A stretch of 17,067 bases of DNA from DATBLZ01 sp036555065 (GCA_036555065.1 DATBLZ010000121.1:1-17067), one strand, 5' to 3'. Shown: positions 1-7,636, numbered from the stretch's first letter. Notes: a model not told the origin generated them from the letters alone. Translations and numbers: made by a program.

Positions 1-419
1 AACCGACGTTGCAGCGGAAACTCCTTGTCGCTCCAAGCGAGATGCCGGGTCCAGCGCCGCGCATCCGGCTGATCCCCGAAATAGAGACCGAGAAGATCAT
101 GCGTATGCCGCTCCGGCCGATCGGCGGCAGGATAGATCGGGGCCTGTGACGGCAGTTTTTCGCCGGGGGCGAGTTGCGTGCGCAGGACCACGTAGGGCCC
201 GCCGCCTGCGAGGCAACAAAACGCCTCGAAGCCCACATCGAGCTCCCGCGCCCAGAGCGCGGACCAGCGCAAGCCCGCGGTTTTGGCGGCGGCCGCGGCG
301 CGCGCCCAATGCTCGCGATGAATGCCGAGGCTCAAAGCGGGCGCGAGCGCACGGGAATCGGCGGGCCCCGTCGAGAGTCCCTCGGCTACGCAGGCGTCGA
401 AAAATTTCTCGAGGCTCAT
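1..419 (-). CDS. hyfG: Hydrogenase-4/formate hydrogenlyase-like large subunit, N-terminal part (HyfG/HycE-like), cut by window edge
   Basis: Only the first 139 codons are in the window; the gene continues past position 1. The ATG at 419-417 overlaps the hyfF stop as ATGA. The visible protein starts MSLEKFFDAC and is soluble. Its later part carries the signature of the complex I 30 kDa (NuoC-like) domain: YPAADRPERHTHDLLGL (about residues 98-114), then PDARRW and FPLQRR. In HycE and HyfG this domain precedes the NuoD-like [NiFe] large-subunit domain, so the gene should continue with that domain. The N-terminal fusion and the place directly after hyfF match HyfG. The cysteine pairs that bind Ni-Fe lie outside the window, so I cannot tell a real hydrogenase from a metal-free relative (Ehr type). 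Family assignment is firm; catalytic activity is unknown. Confidence 0.85.
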   Translation of the reverse strand, partial: MSLEKFFDACVAEGLSTGPADSRALAPALSLGIHREHWARAAAAAKTAGLRWSALWARELDVGFEAFCCLAGGGPYVVLRTQLAPGEKLPSQAPIYPAADRPERHTHDLLGLYFGDQPDARRWTRHLAWSDKEFPLQRR

Positions 420-1894
420 AGCATTCCGCTTCCGGCGATCAGCTGCGTTGCGCTATCGAACCAGCGCGCGAGCACGGGCGGGATCGACAAACCGAGCCAG
501 AGCACGAGCAACAAGTGGACGATCACGGGCGCCATGCTCACACGGATCGGCTGCTGCCCGGCCGGCTGGTCGCCGAACACCATCGGCTGCAAGTGGCGAA
601 AGAGTCCCGCGAACGCAACGGCAAGGCCCATCAGGAGCGGCACGGCGAGCCACGGCATGCTCTGCATCGTCGCGGTCAAGAGCAGGAACTCGCTCGCGAA
701 CAGACCGAAAGGCGGGAAGCCCGCGACTGCGAGCGTGCCGATCAAAAGACCCCAGCCGACCGCCGGCTGCGTGCGAATCAACCCGCGGATGTGCTCCATC
801 GTCTGAGTCCCCGCGATTTGGCTCGCGTGGCCGACCGTCACGAAGATCGCCGATTTCGTCAGCGAGTGGACCGTCATGTGGAGGAGTGCGGCGAAAGTCG
901 CGAGCGGTCCGCCCAAGCCGAACGCGAACGTCATGAGGCCCATGTGCTCGATCGAGGAGTAGCTGTAGAGACGCTTGATGTCGCGCCGTCGCAAGAGAAT
1001 GAAGCTTGCGAAAACGAACGACACGAGCCCGAAACCCATCATGAGACGGCCCGCGAGCTCGGGGGAGTGGACGGCCCCGGAGGCGAGCGCGCCGTCGGTC
1101 AGCATTTTCAGGCGCACGACCGCATAGAGCGCTACGTTGAGCAGCAGTCCCGACAAGACCGCGGAGATCGGCGTCGGGCCTTCCGAGTGGGCGTCGGGCA
1201 GCCAATTGTGGAGCGGAACGAGACCGACCTTCGTGCCGTATCCGACGAGCAGGAACACGAACGCGATCGCCATGAGCGCGGGCTCGAGCTCGGCCGCGTG
1301 CGAATGCAGGACGCTCCAGAGCAACGCTTCGTCGGAATTCGGCACGACACGGGCGGCGGCAAGGTAGAGGAGCACGGTGCCGAACAATGCCTGCGCGATG
1401 CCGACGCCGCAGAGGATGAAGTATTTCCAGGCAGCTTCGATCGACTCGCGCGTCCTGTACAAGCTCACGAGCAAGACGGTCGCGAGTGTGGCGCCCTCGA
1501 GTGCTACCCAGAGCACGCCGAGATTGTTCGTTGCGAGCGCCAACAGCATCGTGAACATGAATCCCTGGAAGCTCGCGTGATAGAGACGCAGGCGGCGCTT
1601 CGTAACGCGGCCGATCTCGAGCTCGTGGAGCATGTAGGGCCGCGAGAATATCGACGTCGTGAGACCGACGAACGACGTCAACACGATGAGATAGACGTTG
1701 AACGTATCGACGTAGAATTGGCCACCGCCGACCGCGCCCACCGCAAGCACCGTCGCCGCGAGCCACAGCGACGCTGCGAGGCCGAGCATCGATGCGAGCA
1801 AGTTGAGCCAGCCGCTCGCGGCCGGTCTGCGCACTGCGCCTAGGACGACGGCGGCAAAGACCGGAACGGCCAGCGTCCAGACGAGCGCGTTCAT
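416..1894 (-). CDS. hyfF: Hydrogenase-4 component F-like membrane subunit (antiporter-like, NuoL/M/N family)
   Basis: Predicted 492-residue polytopic inner-membrane protein starting MNALVWTLAVP. The reading frame is open further upstream, but the ATG at 1894 gives a hydrophobic N-terminus and overlaps the hyfE stop by ATGA, so I chose it. It belongs to the Mrp/NuoL-M-N proton-translocating family: Glu133 in WVALEG on an early helix, Lys222 in GYGTKVGLVPLHNWLPDAHS, YSSIEHMG near 312-319 and HMTVHSLTKSA with His and Lys near 339-347. These charged residues within helices are the ones known in the family to form the proton path. Length is close to E. coli HyfF (about 526 residues). It lies between hyfE and hyfG, as in known hyf operons, and should form part of the membrane arm that couples redox chemistry to ion movement. 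Sure of the family; the name hyfF follows from order and motifs. Confidence 0.9.
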   Translation of the reverse strand: MNALVWTLAVPVFAAVVLGAVRRPAASGWLNLLASMLGLAASLWLAATVLAVGAVGGGQFYVDTFNVYLIVLTSFVGLTTSIFSRPYMLHELEIGRVTKRRLRLYHASFQGFMFTMLLALATNNLGVLWVALEGATLATVLLVSLYRTRESIEAAWKYFILCGVGIAQALFGTVLLYLAAARVVPNSDEALLWSVLHSHAAELEPALMAIAFVFLLVGYGTKVGLVPLHNWLPDAHSEGPTPISAVLSGLLLNVALYAVVRLKMLTDGALASGAVHSPELAGRLMMGFGLVSFVFASFILLRRRDIKRLYSYSSIEHMGLMTFAFGLGGPLATFAALLHMTVHSLTKSAIFVTVGHASQIAGTQTMEHIRGLIRTQPAVGWGLLIGTLAVAGFPPFGLFASEFLLLTATMQSMPWLAVPLLMGLAVAFAGLFRHLQPMVFGDQPAGQQPIRVSMAPVIVHLLLVLWLGLSIPPVLARWFDSATQLIAGSGML

Positions 1895-2568
1895 TCCTCG
1901 TGCTCCGAAAGACGGTTGAGCTGGTCGACGTCGAGGGATTCGATGCTCTCGCGGATGTGGAAGAAGAACACGCCGAAGATCACGGCTGCGACGAGCACGT
2001 CGAACGCGATGCCGAGCTCGACGACGAGCGGCATGCCTTGCGTCGCAGTCACGGCGGCGAAGAACATACCGTTCTCGAGCGCCATGAACGCAACGACCTG
2101 CGTCACGGCCTTGCGCCGCGTCACGAGCATGAGCAGCGACAACATGACGACCGCGAGCGAGAGCGCGATCGCATCGCGCGTGGTCCCGGCTGCGTATTGC
2201 TCGATCGGCTGAACGACGCTGTAACAAAAGATCACGAGCGCACCCGCCCCAAGCAACGTAATGCCGGGCCGGATCACGGTATCCCAGTCACGCAAGATAT
2301 GGAGTTGCCTCGCTAGGCGCACGAGCAGCCACGGGATGAACAGCGCTTTGAGTCCTAACGTCAGCGCCGCGGAAATATATAGGTGCAGCTCGCCCGTATC
2401 GAGCGCGACGAGCACCGTGATCGCGGCGAGCAAGAAGCCCTGGACTGCGAACACGTGAATCGTGGCGACGACGCGCGATTGCGCAAGCAGCGCGAAGGCG
2501 CTCGCGAGCGTCAGGGCCGCAAGCGTCAAGATCGCTTGCTCGAGCAGCGGCAGATCGAGGTAGCTCAT
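1891..2568 (-). CDS. hyfE: Hydrogenase-4 component E-like membrane subunit (NuoK-like)
   Basis: Predicted 225 residues, close to E. coli HyfE (216). The start MSYLDLPLLEQ at 2568 overlaps the hyfC stop by ATGA; the longer open frame upstream is out-of-frame hyfC sequence. The protein is almost wholly hydrophobic with about six or seven helices. Its C-terminal half resembles NuoK/MnhC: the helix with FMALENGMFF carries the conserved intramembrane Glu, followed by VVELGIAFDVLVAAVIFG with a second acidic pair. The tail (ESIESLDVDQLNRL) is charged and probably cytoplasmic. In the hydrogenase-4 and formate hydrogenlyase-related complexes this subunit sits between the NuoH-like and antiporter-like subunits. 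A hyfD homologue, present between hyfC and hyfE in E. coli, is missing here: the two genes overlap directly. Confidence 0.9.
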   Translation of the reverse strand: MSYLDLPLLEQAILTLAALTLASAFALLAQSRVVATIHVFAVQGFLLAAITVLVALDTGELHLYISAALTLGLKALFIPWLLVRLARQLHILRDWDTVIRPGITLLGAGALVIFCYSVVQPIEQYAAGTTRDAIALSLAVVMLSLLMLVTRRKAVTQVVAFMALENGMFFAAVTATQGMPLVVELGIAFDVLVAAVIFGVFFFHIRESIESLDVDQLNRLSEHEE

Positions 2569-3530
2569 CGGGACGCCTCGAGGATCACGAAGCTCAGCAT
2601 GCCGACGAGCGCCAACGTGAAGGCCACGGCAAGGAAGGTCGCGACGCGGAACACGCGCATTTTCGCGACCGCGGTCTCGCCGACGGCGAGTGCCGCTCCG
2701 AGGAACGCGAGCTTCGCCGTTAACGCGGCGGCGGCGGCGGCGAGAGCTCCGCCCGTCAATGTGGTCGCGATGCCCCACGGCACGAACAGGTTCGCGACGA
2801 GCACCGCATAGATCATGAGCTTGAGCTGCGCCGCGAGCTCCATGAGCGCGAGATGCCGTCCCGTGTACTCGAGGATCATCGCTTCATGGATCATCGTGAG
2901 CTCGAGGTGTGTCGCCGGGTTGTCGACGGGGATGCGGCCGGTCTCGGCGATTCCGACGAGCAGCAACGCGAGCAAAGCGAACAACAGCGATGGCCGAATC
3001 GCGAGCTCCATCTCGAGCGTGTGGCTGATTACGGTCGAGAGGTTCGTGCTCGCGGCGACCATGGACCACGTGAATACGACCATGAGCATCGCGGGCTCTG
3101 CGAGGGACGCAACCATCATCTCGCGCGACGAGCCCATGCCGCCGAACGCCGTGCCGACGTCGAGACCCGCGAGTGCGAGAAAGAATCGGCCGAGCGCGAA
3201 GAGCCCGACGAGCACGATCGCATCCGCCATCGCTGATACGGGTAACTCGACTGCGAGCAACGGGATGGCGGCCGCCGCGAGCACGGCCGTGCCGCAAACG
3301 ACGTATGGCGCAATCCGGAAGACCGGTGACGCGGTGCGCGCGAGCACGATTTCCTTCGTAAGGAGCTTGCGCAAGTCCCGGTAGGGCTGGAGGTACGGCG
3401 GCGGCCGACGGTTCTGCAGATAGCACTTGATGCGCTTGACCCACCCCGCAAAGAGCGGCGCAGCCGCGACGAATACAGCCGTCTGCAATACCACGAGAAC
3501 CCACGCAAACGCGCTCAAATCACGAGCCAT
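2565..3530 (-). CDS. hyfC: Hydrogenase-4 component C-like membrane subunit (NuoH-like)
   Basis: Predicted 321 residues (E. coli HyfC is about 315). The start MARDLSAFAWV at 3530 lies 16 bases inside the end of hyfB; the frame is open farther upstream only as a shadow of hyfB. NuoH/HyfC features are clear: the cytoplasmic segment after helix 1 with VKRIKCYLQNRRPPPYLQPY and RDLRKLLTKE, then a later loop with AETGRIPVDNPATHLELTMI and HEAMILEYTGRHLAL. In complex I the equivalent acidic loop forms the link between the redox module and the proton channels. About eight hydrophobic helices are visible. This subunit anchors the soluble hydrogenase-like module to the membrane arm. Assignment is firm. 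Confidence 0.93.
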   Translation of the reverse strand: MARDLSAFAWVLVVLQTAVFVAAAPLFAGWVKRIKCYLQNRRPPPYLQPYRDLRKLLTKEIVLARTASPVFRIAPYVVCGTAVLAAAAIPLLAVELPVSAMADAIVLVGLFALGRFFLALAGLDVGTAFGGMGSSREMMVASLAEPAMLMVVFTWSMVAASTNLSTVISHTLEMELAIRPSLLFALLALLLVGIAETGRIPVDNPATHLELTMIHEAMILEYTGRHLALMELAAQLKLMIYAVLVANLFVPWGIATTLTGGALAAAAAALTAKLAFLGAALAVGETAVAKMRVFRVATFLAVAFTLALVGMLSFVILEASR

Positions 3531-5572
3531 AGGAGCACCAGCAACGTGAAGAACGAGTAGGCGAGGTAATGACGCAGGTGGCCTGTCTGAATCCGCGCTG
3601 CGAGTCGCGAGGCCGAAAGGGCTTGATGCTCGACGGGTCGATAGAAGAGCTCGGCGCTCAGGTCGTCGGTGTGGATTAAATAGCGCAGCTCGAGCGGATG
3701 CGTCGGCAGTTTCGGGTCCATTGCGCGTACGGACTCCTCGCGGATCCGGAACAGCGGACGAAAGATCTCGCGAATCGGCATCGCAAAAGCCGTGGACGTG
3801 TATTGCATCCGCGGGCTCAACGGGCCGAAGCCGCACTCCCACGCATCGCGCCGCGGCACGGGCACGGTCCGGCGCCGCCGGCGCAGCAGCAGGTAAATGA
3901 GCGCCCAAGCCGCCAGCGCGAGTCCGACGCCGAGCGACACGAGCGGCGCGCTGTAGCTGGCTACGTCGGGAGCGACCGGCGTGAGCCAGAGCCAGCCGCG
4001 CTCCGTGGCCGACGCGAGCGCGACGCCCGTCAACGCCTCCGTGACGCGGTTCAAGCCTTCGACAGTCGTCGTCGGCAGCACGCCGAACGCGACACAGAGC
4101 GCCGCGAGCAAGGCTTGCGCTGCGAGCATGTTCCACGACGCCTCGCGTGCGTGGCGCACATGCCGAGTCCGCGCCTGACCCAGGAACGAGACGCCATAGA
4201 CCTTGACGAAGCATGCCGCAGCCAGCGCGCCTGTCAAAGCCAACATCGCTGCAGTCACGGGGATCACGGCGCGCAGGACGCCGCTCTCGAGCGATGCCGC
4301 TTGCAACGCAGCCTGGAACGTCAGCCACTCGGATGCAAAGCCGTTGAGCGGCGGCAGACCCGAAATGCTGATGCAACCAATGAGAAAGAACAGCGCCGTC
4401 CACGGCATGCGCGCGATCAACCCGCCCATGTGCTCGAGGTTGCGCTCATGGCCGCGCTGGGCGATGACGCCGGCGCCGAGAAAGAGCAGGCTCTTGAAAA
4501 GCGCATGGTTGAGCGTGTGATAGAGCGCCGCGATCAAGCCGAGCACGCCGAGCGCCGGCAGATCCGAGCCGAAGAAAATCACGCTGAGACCAAGCCCGAT
4601 GTAGATGATTCCGATGTTCTCTACCGAGTGGTACGCGAGCAGGCGCTTGAGATCGTGCTGCATGAGCGCGTACAAAACGCCGTAAAGCGCCGATACGCTG
4701 CCGATGAAAAGCAGCACGATGCCCCAGCTCCAATGTAGATCGCCGAGTAGGTCGAACAAGAACCGCACGAAGCCATAGATCGCGACCTTGAGCATGACGC
4801 CCGACATCAGCGCTGAGATGTACGACGGCGCGACAGGGTGGGCTTCAGGCAGCCATACATGGAGCGGGACGAGACCCGCCTTGATGCCGAAGCCGAGCAA
4901 TGCGAGCACGAACGCGAGCGAAGCCCAGAACGGCGGCAGCGATGCGGCCCGCAATGCCGTGAACGTGAACTCGCCCGCGAAAGCGGCGAGCACGCCGAAC
5001 GAGAGCAGCACGAGCACCGCGCCGATCTGGGCCATCAACAGGTAGAGGAACGCAGCACGCCGATTCGCGCTCTCCATATGCTCGTACGCGACGAGGATGT
5101 AGCTCGCGACCGACATGAGCTCCCACGCGATCATGAACACGAACGTGTCGTCGGCGAGCACGACGAGCTGCATTCCCGTGACGAAGAGACCTGTTGCAAT
5201 GCCGAGGACGGCGCGGGAGTAGGGTCGGCGGTCGTACTCGCGCACATAGCTCGGCCCGTATGCGCTCACGGCGAGTGTCACGAGACCGATGATGCCGAGG
5301 AAGAAGCCGGCCAGCGGATCGAAACGCAAATGCCAGTGCAGCCAGGGTAAGCCGAACGGAAGCTCGACAGCGAACTCACTGGCGCCGAGTAGCGCCGCGA
5401 GAGCAGCGGCGGTCGCGGCAAGACCGCCGATGCCGAGTAGCGGGAACGCGAGCCAACGCAGAATCTTCGAGCTGCGGTTTGCGAGCACCGAAACGAGCGC
5501 CGAAGCGAGCGATGCCGTCAGCGCCACGGCGACGTAGCTCTCGGCTGCGGCGAGTCCGAAAAGCGCGCTCAT
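3515..5572 (-). CDS. hyfB: Hydrogenase-4 component B-like membrane subunit (NuoL-family antiporter-like)
   Basis: Predicted 685-residue inner-membrane protein (E. coli HyfB about 672). The ATG at 5572 overlaps the stop of the upstream regulator gene by ATGA. Core antiporter domain (about residues 70-470) shows Glu151 in AWELMSVASY, Lys231 in GIKAGLVPLHVWLPEAHP, Lys262 in VMLKVAIYGF, HSVENIGIIYIGLG, and HTLNHALFKSLLF with His352, His356 and Lys360. These are the intramembrane charges known for proton translocation in NuoL-type subunits. The C-terminal third has the HyfB/HycC-type end: a basic run, then WECGFGPLSPRMQYTSTAF, a soluble stretch, QTGHLRHYLAY and a final helix. It heads the structural genes of the operon. 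Family placement is firm; the transported ion (proton or sodium) cannot be read from the sequence. Confidence 0.92.
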   Translation of the reverse strand: MSALFGLAAAESYVAVALTASLASALVSVLANRSSKILRWLAFPLLGIGGLAATAAALAALLGASEFAVELPFGLPWLHWHLRFDPLAGFFLGIIGLVTLAVSAYGPSYVREYDRRPYSRAVLGIATGLFVTGMQLVVLADDTFVFMIAWELMSVASYILVAYEHMESANRRAAFLYLLMAQIGAVLVLLSFGVLAAFAGEFTFTALRAASLPPFWASLAFVLALLGFGIKAGLVPLHVWLPEAHPVAPSYISALMSGVMLKVAIYGFVRFLFDLLGDLHWSWGIVLLFIGSVSALYGVLYALMQHDLKRLLAYHSVENIGIIYIGLGLSVIFFGSDLPALGVLGLIAALYHTLNHALFKSLLFLGAGVIAQRGHERNLEHMGGLIARMPWTALFFLIGCISISGLPPLNGFASEWLTFQAALQAASLESGVLRAVIPVTAAMLALTGALAAACFVKVYGVSFLGQARTRHVRHAREASWNMLAAQALLAALCVAFGVLPTTTVEGLNRVTEALTGVALASATERGWLWLTPVAPDVASYSAPLVSLGVGLALAAWALIYLLLRRRRRTVPVPRRDAWECGFGPLSPRMQYTSTAFAMPIREIFRPLFRIREESVRAMDPKLPTHPLELRYLIHTDDLSAELFYRPVEHQALSASRLAARIQTGHLRHYLAYSFFTLLVLLWLVI

Positions 5573-5814
5573 CGCTTTAGGCGCGCGCCGCGGCCGCCGC
5601 GGGTGCTCGCGGCGCCTTCACCGATGAGCTCGATGCCCGCCTTATCGAGCGCATCGACGACTTTGACGAGCGTGTCGACGTTTGCACGCACGTTCGCGGC
5701 GCTCGCCTCCATGCGGCGAATCGTCGGCAACGACACACCCGCCGCGAGCGCGAGCGCGCGTTGATCCATGCCGAGCAGCGCGCGCGCCGCTTTCATCTGT
5801 TTTGCCGTGATCAT
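5569..5814 (-). CDS. XRE-family helix-turn-helix regulator heading the hyf operon
   Basis: Predicted 81 residues beginning MITAKQMKAARALLG. Residues about 3-60 form a Cro/C1-type DNA-binding domain: the helix-turn-helix is DQRALALAAGVSLPTIRRME, followed by a short helix with VDTLVKVVDALDKAGIELIG. The tail is basic (RGGRGARLKR). Single-domain proteins of this kind, with the GIELIGEG ending, are common in proteobacteria and have no ligand-binding part. The stop overlaps the hyfB start (ATGA), so it is translated with the hydrogenase-like operon and may regulate it from the adjacent spacer. No good Shine-Dalgarno sequence precedes the ATG. No partner toxin gene is next to it, so I do not read it as an antitoxin. 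The role as operon regulator is inferred from position. Confidence 0.85.
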   Translation of the reverse strand: MITAKQMKAARALLGMDQRALALAAGVSLPTIRRMEASAANVRANVDTLVKVVDALDKAGIELIGEGAASTRGGRGARLKR

Positions 5815-5835
5815 CGTCGCGGGAGTGTCGTCGAG

Positions 5836-5852
5836 TGATATTTTTTATATCA
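5836..5852. promoter_or_regulatory. Inverted repeat in the hyf operon leader, candidate operator
   Basis: The sequence reads TGATAT-TTTTT-ATATCA, a perfect 6-base inverted repeat around a 5-base T run. It begins 22 bases upstream of the XRE gene ATG. It lies in an AT-rich patch (about 5836-5880) that stands out in this GC-rich window, and it overlaps the candidate -10 box for the operon. A dyad of this size at this place fits a binding site for the XRE-type protein encoded next to it. That link is inference. Confidence 0.45.
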
Positions 5853-5873
5853 TAATCAACTGTCTGAAGCCAA
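5844..5873 (-). promoter_or_regulatory. Candidate promoter of the xre-hyfBCEFG operon
   Basis: Reading the minus strand, TTGGCT (5873-5868) is followed after 18 bases by TATAAA (5849-5844). This resembles a sigma70-type -35/-10 pair with a slightly long spacer. Transcription would start near 5837, leaving a leader of about 20 bases before the XRE gene. It is the only plausible promoter visible before the operon, since all later genes overlap. Predicted by eye only. Confidence 0.4.
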
Positions 5874-5974
5874 ATTATGAGCTATAGAGAATGACACCGG
5901 CGTGTGCCCTGAAGCGTCGCCGCGCGCACATCGAGCGCGTAGAATCGAGACCGGCTCTCTACGCAACGATCACC

Positions 5975-7093
5975 ATGGTGCGGGCGCTTCTCTACTGCGT
6001 TCTCGCGATGTCGGCGGCGTGCACTGCCGTCGGCCCGGGGCAGCCTGTACTCGACAAGGACGAGCTCCTGTCTGGAGCGGCTTTCGGTGTGGCACCGACG
6101 GTCGATCCGCCGATCTCGCGTGCGCAGGCGTTCGAAGTCGATGGCGCGATGCGCGCATTCGTTGCGGCTCGGACCGGACGCGCGAGGCAGGAACGCGCGA
6201 AGCTCTTCACGTTGCTCGACGCGATGAAGGACATCGATCTCTTCGCTCTAGATTACGCGGTGACGTCGACCTATACGCCTCCCGTTACGTTTCGCGAGCG
6301 AGAGGGGAATTGCCTCTCGGCGACGATGCTCTTCGTGTTACTTGCGCGCGAAGCCGGGCTCGACGTCGATTACCAACTCGTGAGCGTCCCACCGACATGG
6401 TCCGACGCGCCCGATATCATCGTCGTGAGCAGTCACGTCAACGCGCTCGTCAAGGCGCGCAACGATCGCGACTACGTCGTCGATTTCAATGAGATTGCCT
6501 ATGACGAGCGCTTCCCGTCGCACGAAATCGGCGACAACTACGTGCTCGCGCTCTTCTACAACAACTTGGGCGCGGAGGCGCTCATCCGCAAGGACAACGC
6601 GTTGAGCTTTCGATATTTCAAAGCGGCCATTGGCGCTGATCCGAGCATCTCGGCGGTTTGGTCCAACTTAGGGGTGTTGTACGCGCGGCAAGGACTCGAC
6701 GAGTACGCCGAGGCCGCCTATTTGCAAGCGCTTTCAGGAAGCGCACGCAACCGGACCGCGCTCACGAATCTCGTGAACCTTTATGAGGCGCGCGGGGATC
6801 ATGCGGCAGCCGAGGCGTACCGCGAGCGCGTGCGCCGTTACCAGGATCGCAATCCGTACTATCACTTCGCGCTCGCCGAACGCGCCTACTCGGAGCAGCG
6901 CCTCGACGATGCCCTCGCGGCAGTCAATCGCGCGCTCCGTCTCAAAGGCGACGAGCGGGAATTCCACCACCTGCGCGGGATGACGTATCTTGCGCTCGGT
7001 CGCGAATCGGAGGCCGAGCGGAGCTTCGCTCGGGCTTCACTGTATCCCGAGCCGTCGCGATCGAGCACTACGGCCGAGGATGCCCCGCTTTAG
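5975..7093 (+). CDS. Transglutaminase-like/TPR putative lipoprotein
   Basis: Predicted 372 residues from the ATG at 5975. An in-frame ATG at 5891 exists, but it would add a basic, non-signal-like stretch, whereas MVRALLYCVLAMSAAC looks like a short lipoprotein signal with Cys16 as acylation site. The lipobox (SAAC) is imperfect, so lipidation is only likely. Residues about 85-180 form a transglutaminase-like fold with an apparent Cys-His-Asp triad: Cys113 in REGNCLS, His154 in SSHVNALV and Asp170 in YVVDFNE. Residues about 193-365 hold tetratricopeptide repeats, such as AVWSNLGVLYARQGLDEYAE and HHLRGMTYLALGRESEAERS. The family is known as TPR proteins with a transglutaminase-like head; the substrate is unknown. 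It reads away from the hyf operon across a 160-base spacer, and nothing else ties it to hydrogenase function. Confidence 0.85.
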   Translation: MVRALLYCVLAMSAACTAVGPGQPVLDKDELLSGAAFGVAPTVDPPISRAQAFEVDGAMRAFVAARTGRARQERAKLFTLLDAMKDIDLFALDYAVTSTYTPPVTFREREGNCLSATMLFVLLAREAGLDVDYQLVSVPPTWSDAPDIIVVSSHVNALVKARNDRDYVVDFNEIAYDERFPSHEIGDNYVLALFYNNLGAEALIRKDNALSFRYFKAAIGADPSISAVWSNLGVLYARQGLDEYAEAAYLQALSGSARNRTALTNLVNLYEARGDHAAAEAYRERVRRYQDRNPYYHFALAERAYSEQRLDDALAAVNRALRLKGDEREFHHLRGMTYLALGRESEAERSFARASLYPEPSRSSTTAEDAPL

Positions 7094-7100
7094 GGTCGTA

Positions 7101-7120
7101 CGCGTCGCTACAGCGACGCG
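7101..7120. terminator. Strong hairpin between convergent genes, possible two-way terminator
   Basis: The bases CGCGTCGCT and AGCGACGCG form a perfect 9-base inverted repeat around AC. The folded form would have about 8 pairs and a 4-base loop. It lies in the 27 bases between the end of the TPR gene (7093) and the end of the convergent glycine-zipper gene (7121). The position fits a shared transcription terminator. No T-tract follows on either strand, so classic intrinsic termination is not certain. Confidence 0.45.
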
Positions 7121-7636
7121 CTATCTGACGGTGTAGTTCCGCCCCTGCATGCAGGCTTCGAAAGCGTTCTTGAAAAGGTCCATTCGTTCCGCTTTCTTCG
7201 CCTCGGTCTGCGCTTGCGCTTGGGCTTGCTGCTGAGCTTTGGCCTGTTCGGCACGGCGCGCGCCGCGCATGGCGCCGACGACGGCGCCCGCCGCGGCCCA
7301 TTCGCCCGCATCTTCATCGGCAATTTCGCCTAGGAGCGCGCCCCGGGCCGCGCCACCGACGGCGCCTGCCCCGGCCACGGCGCCGCTCGACGGCCCGCCT
7401 CCGGAAGCGGGTTGCGCGCTGACACCGGCGAGCGGATCCGCGGGATCTACGCCCGTCGATTGCCGAGCCCACGAGAAGCACTCGCCTTCATCTTTCGACT
7501 GCTGATCGGCGGCCTGGCCGGCGCTCGGATAAATGACGAGGCCCAACGAGCCGGACACACCGGTCTGTGCCGAGGCGCTCCCTACGCTTAGCAGAGACGC
7601 TGTCAGCAGTATTAGTCGGGCGGTTACTTGTTTCAT
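7121..7636 (-). CDS. Glycine-zipper family exported protein
   Basis: Predicted 171 residues. The ATG at 7636 is preceded by a good Shine-Dalgarno sequence (GAGGAG, 7 bases away) and starts a clear signal peptide, MKQVTARLILLTASLLSVGS, cleaved after ASA near residue 23. The open frame extends 19 codons upstream without signal character. Mature features: VIYPSAGQAADQQSKDEGEC (34-53) with Cys53 and the following WARQSTGVDP, then a Gly/Ala-rich zipper of two helices (about 83-126), a Gln/Ala-rich charged helix (131-150), and the tail FKNAFEACMQGRNYTV with Cys162. The YP-GQ, EC-WA and CMxGRxY pieces are typical of proteobacterial glycine-zipper proteins of unknown function. The two conserved cysteines could form a disulfide. 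It lies 32 bases downstream of the gene ending at 7669, probably in one transcript. Confidence 0.85.
   Translation of the reverse strand: MKQVTARLILLTASLLSVGSASAQTGVSGSLGLVIYPSAGQAADQQSKDEGECFSWARQSTGVDPADPLAGVSAQPASGGGPSSGAVAGAGAVGGAARGALLGEIADEDAGEWAAAGAVVGAMRGARRAEQAKAQQQAQAQAQTEAKKAERMDLFKNAFEACMQGRNYTVR

Noticed and set aside
515..1843. 442-codon open frame antisense to hyfF, and similar long frames elsewhere (for example 3698-4738, 15814-17046)
   Set aside because: They mirror real genes in GC-rich DNA, are rich in Arg, Glu and His with no domain or signal, and have no ribosome site. The opposite-strand genes carry clear family motifs.
3515..5572. DAB-type inorganic carbon pump (DabB-like reading of hyfB)
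   Set aside because: DabB is also NuoL-like, but no DabA (DUF2309) partner is present and the hyfC, hyfE, hyfF and hyfG genes follow.
5569..5814. XRE gene as antitoxin of a toxin-antitoxin pair
   Set aside because: No small toxin-like gene is adjacent; the neighbour in the same transcript is hyfB and the upstream side is a divergent TPR gene.
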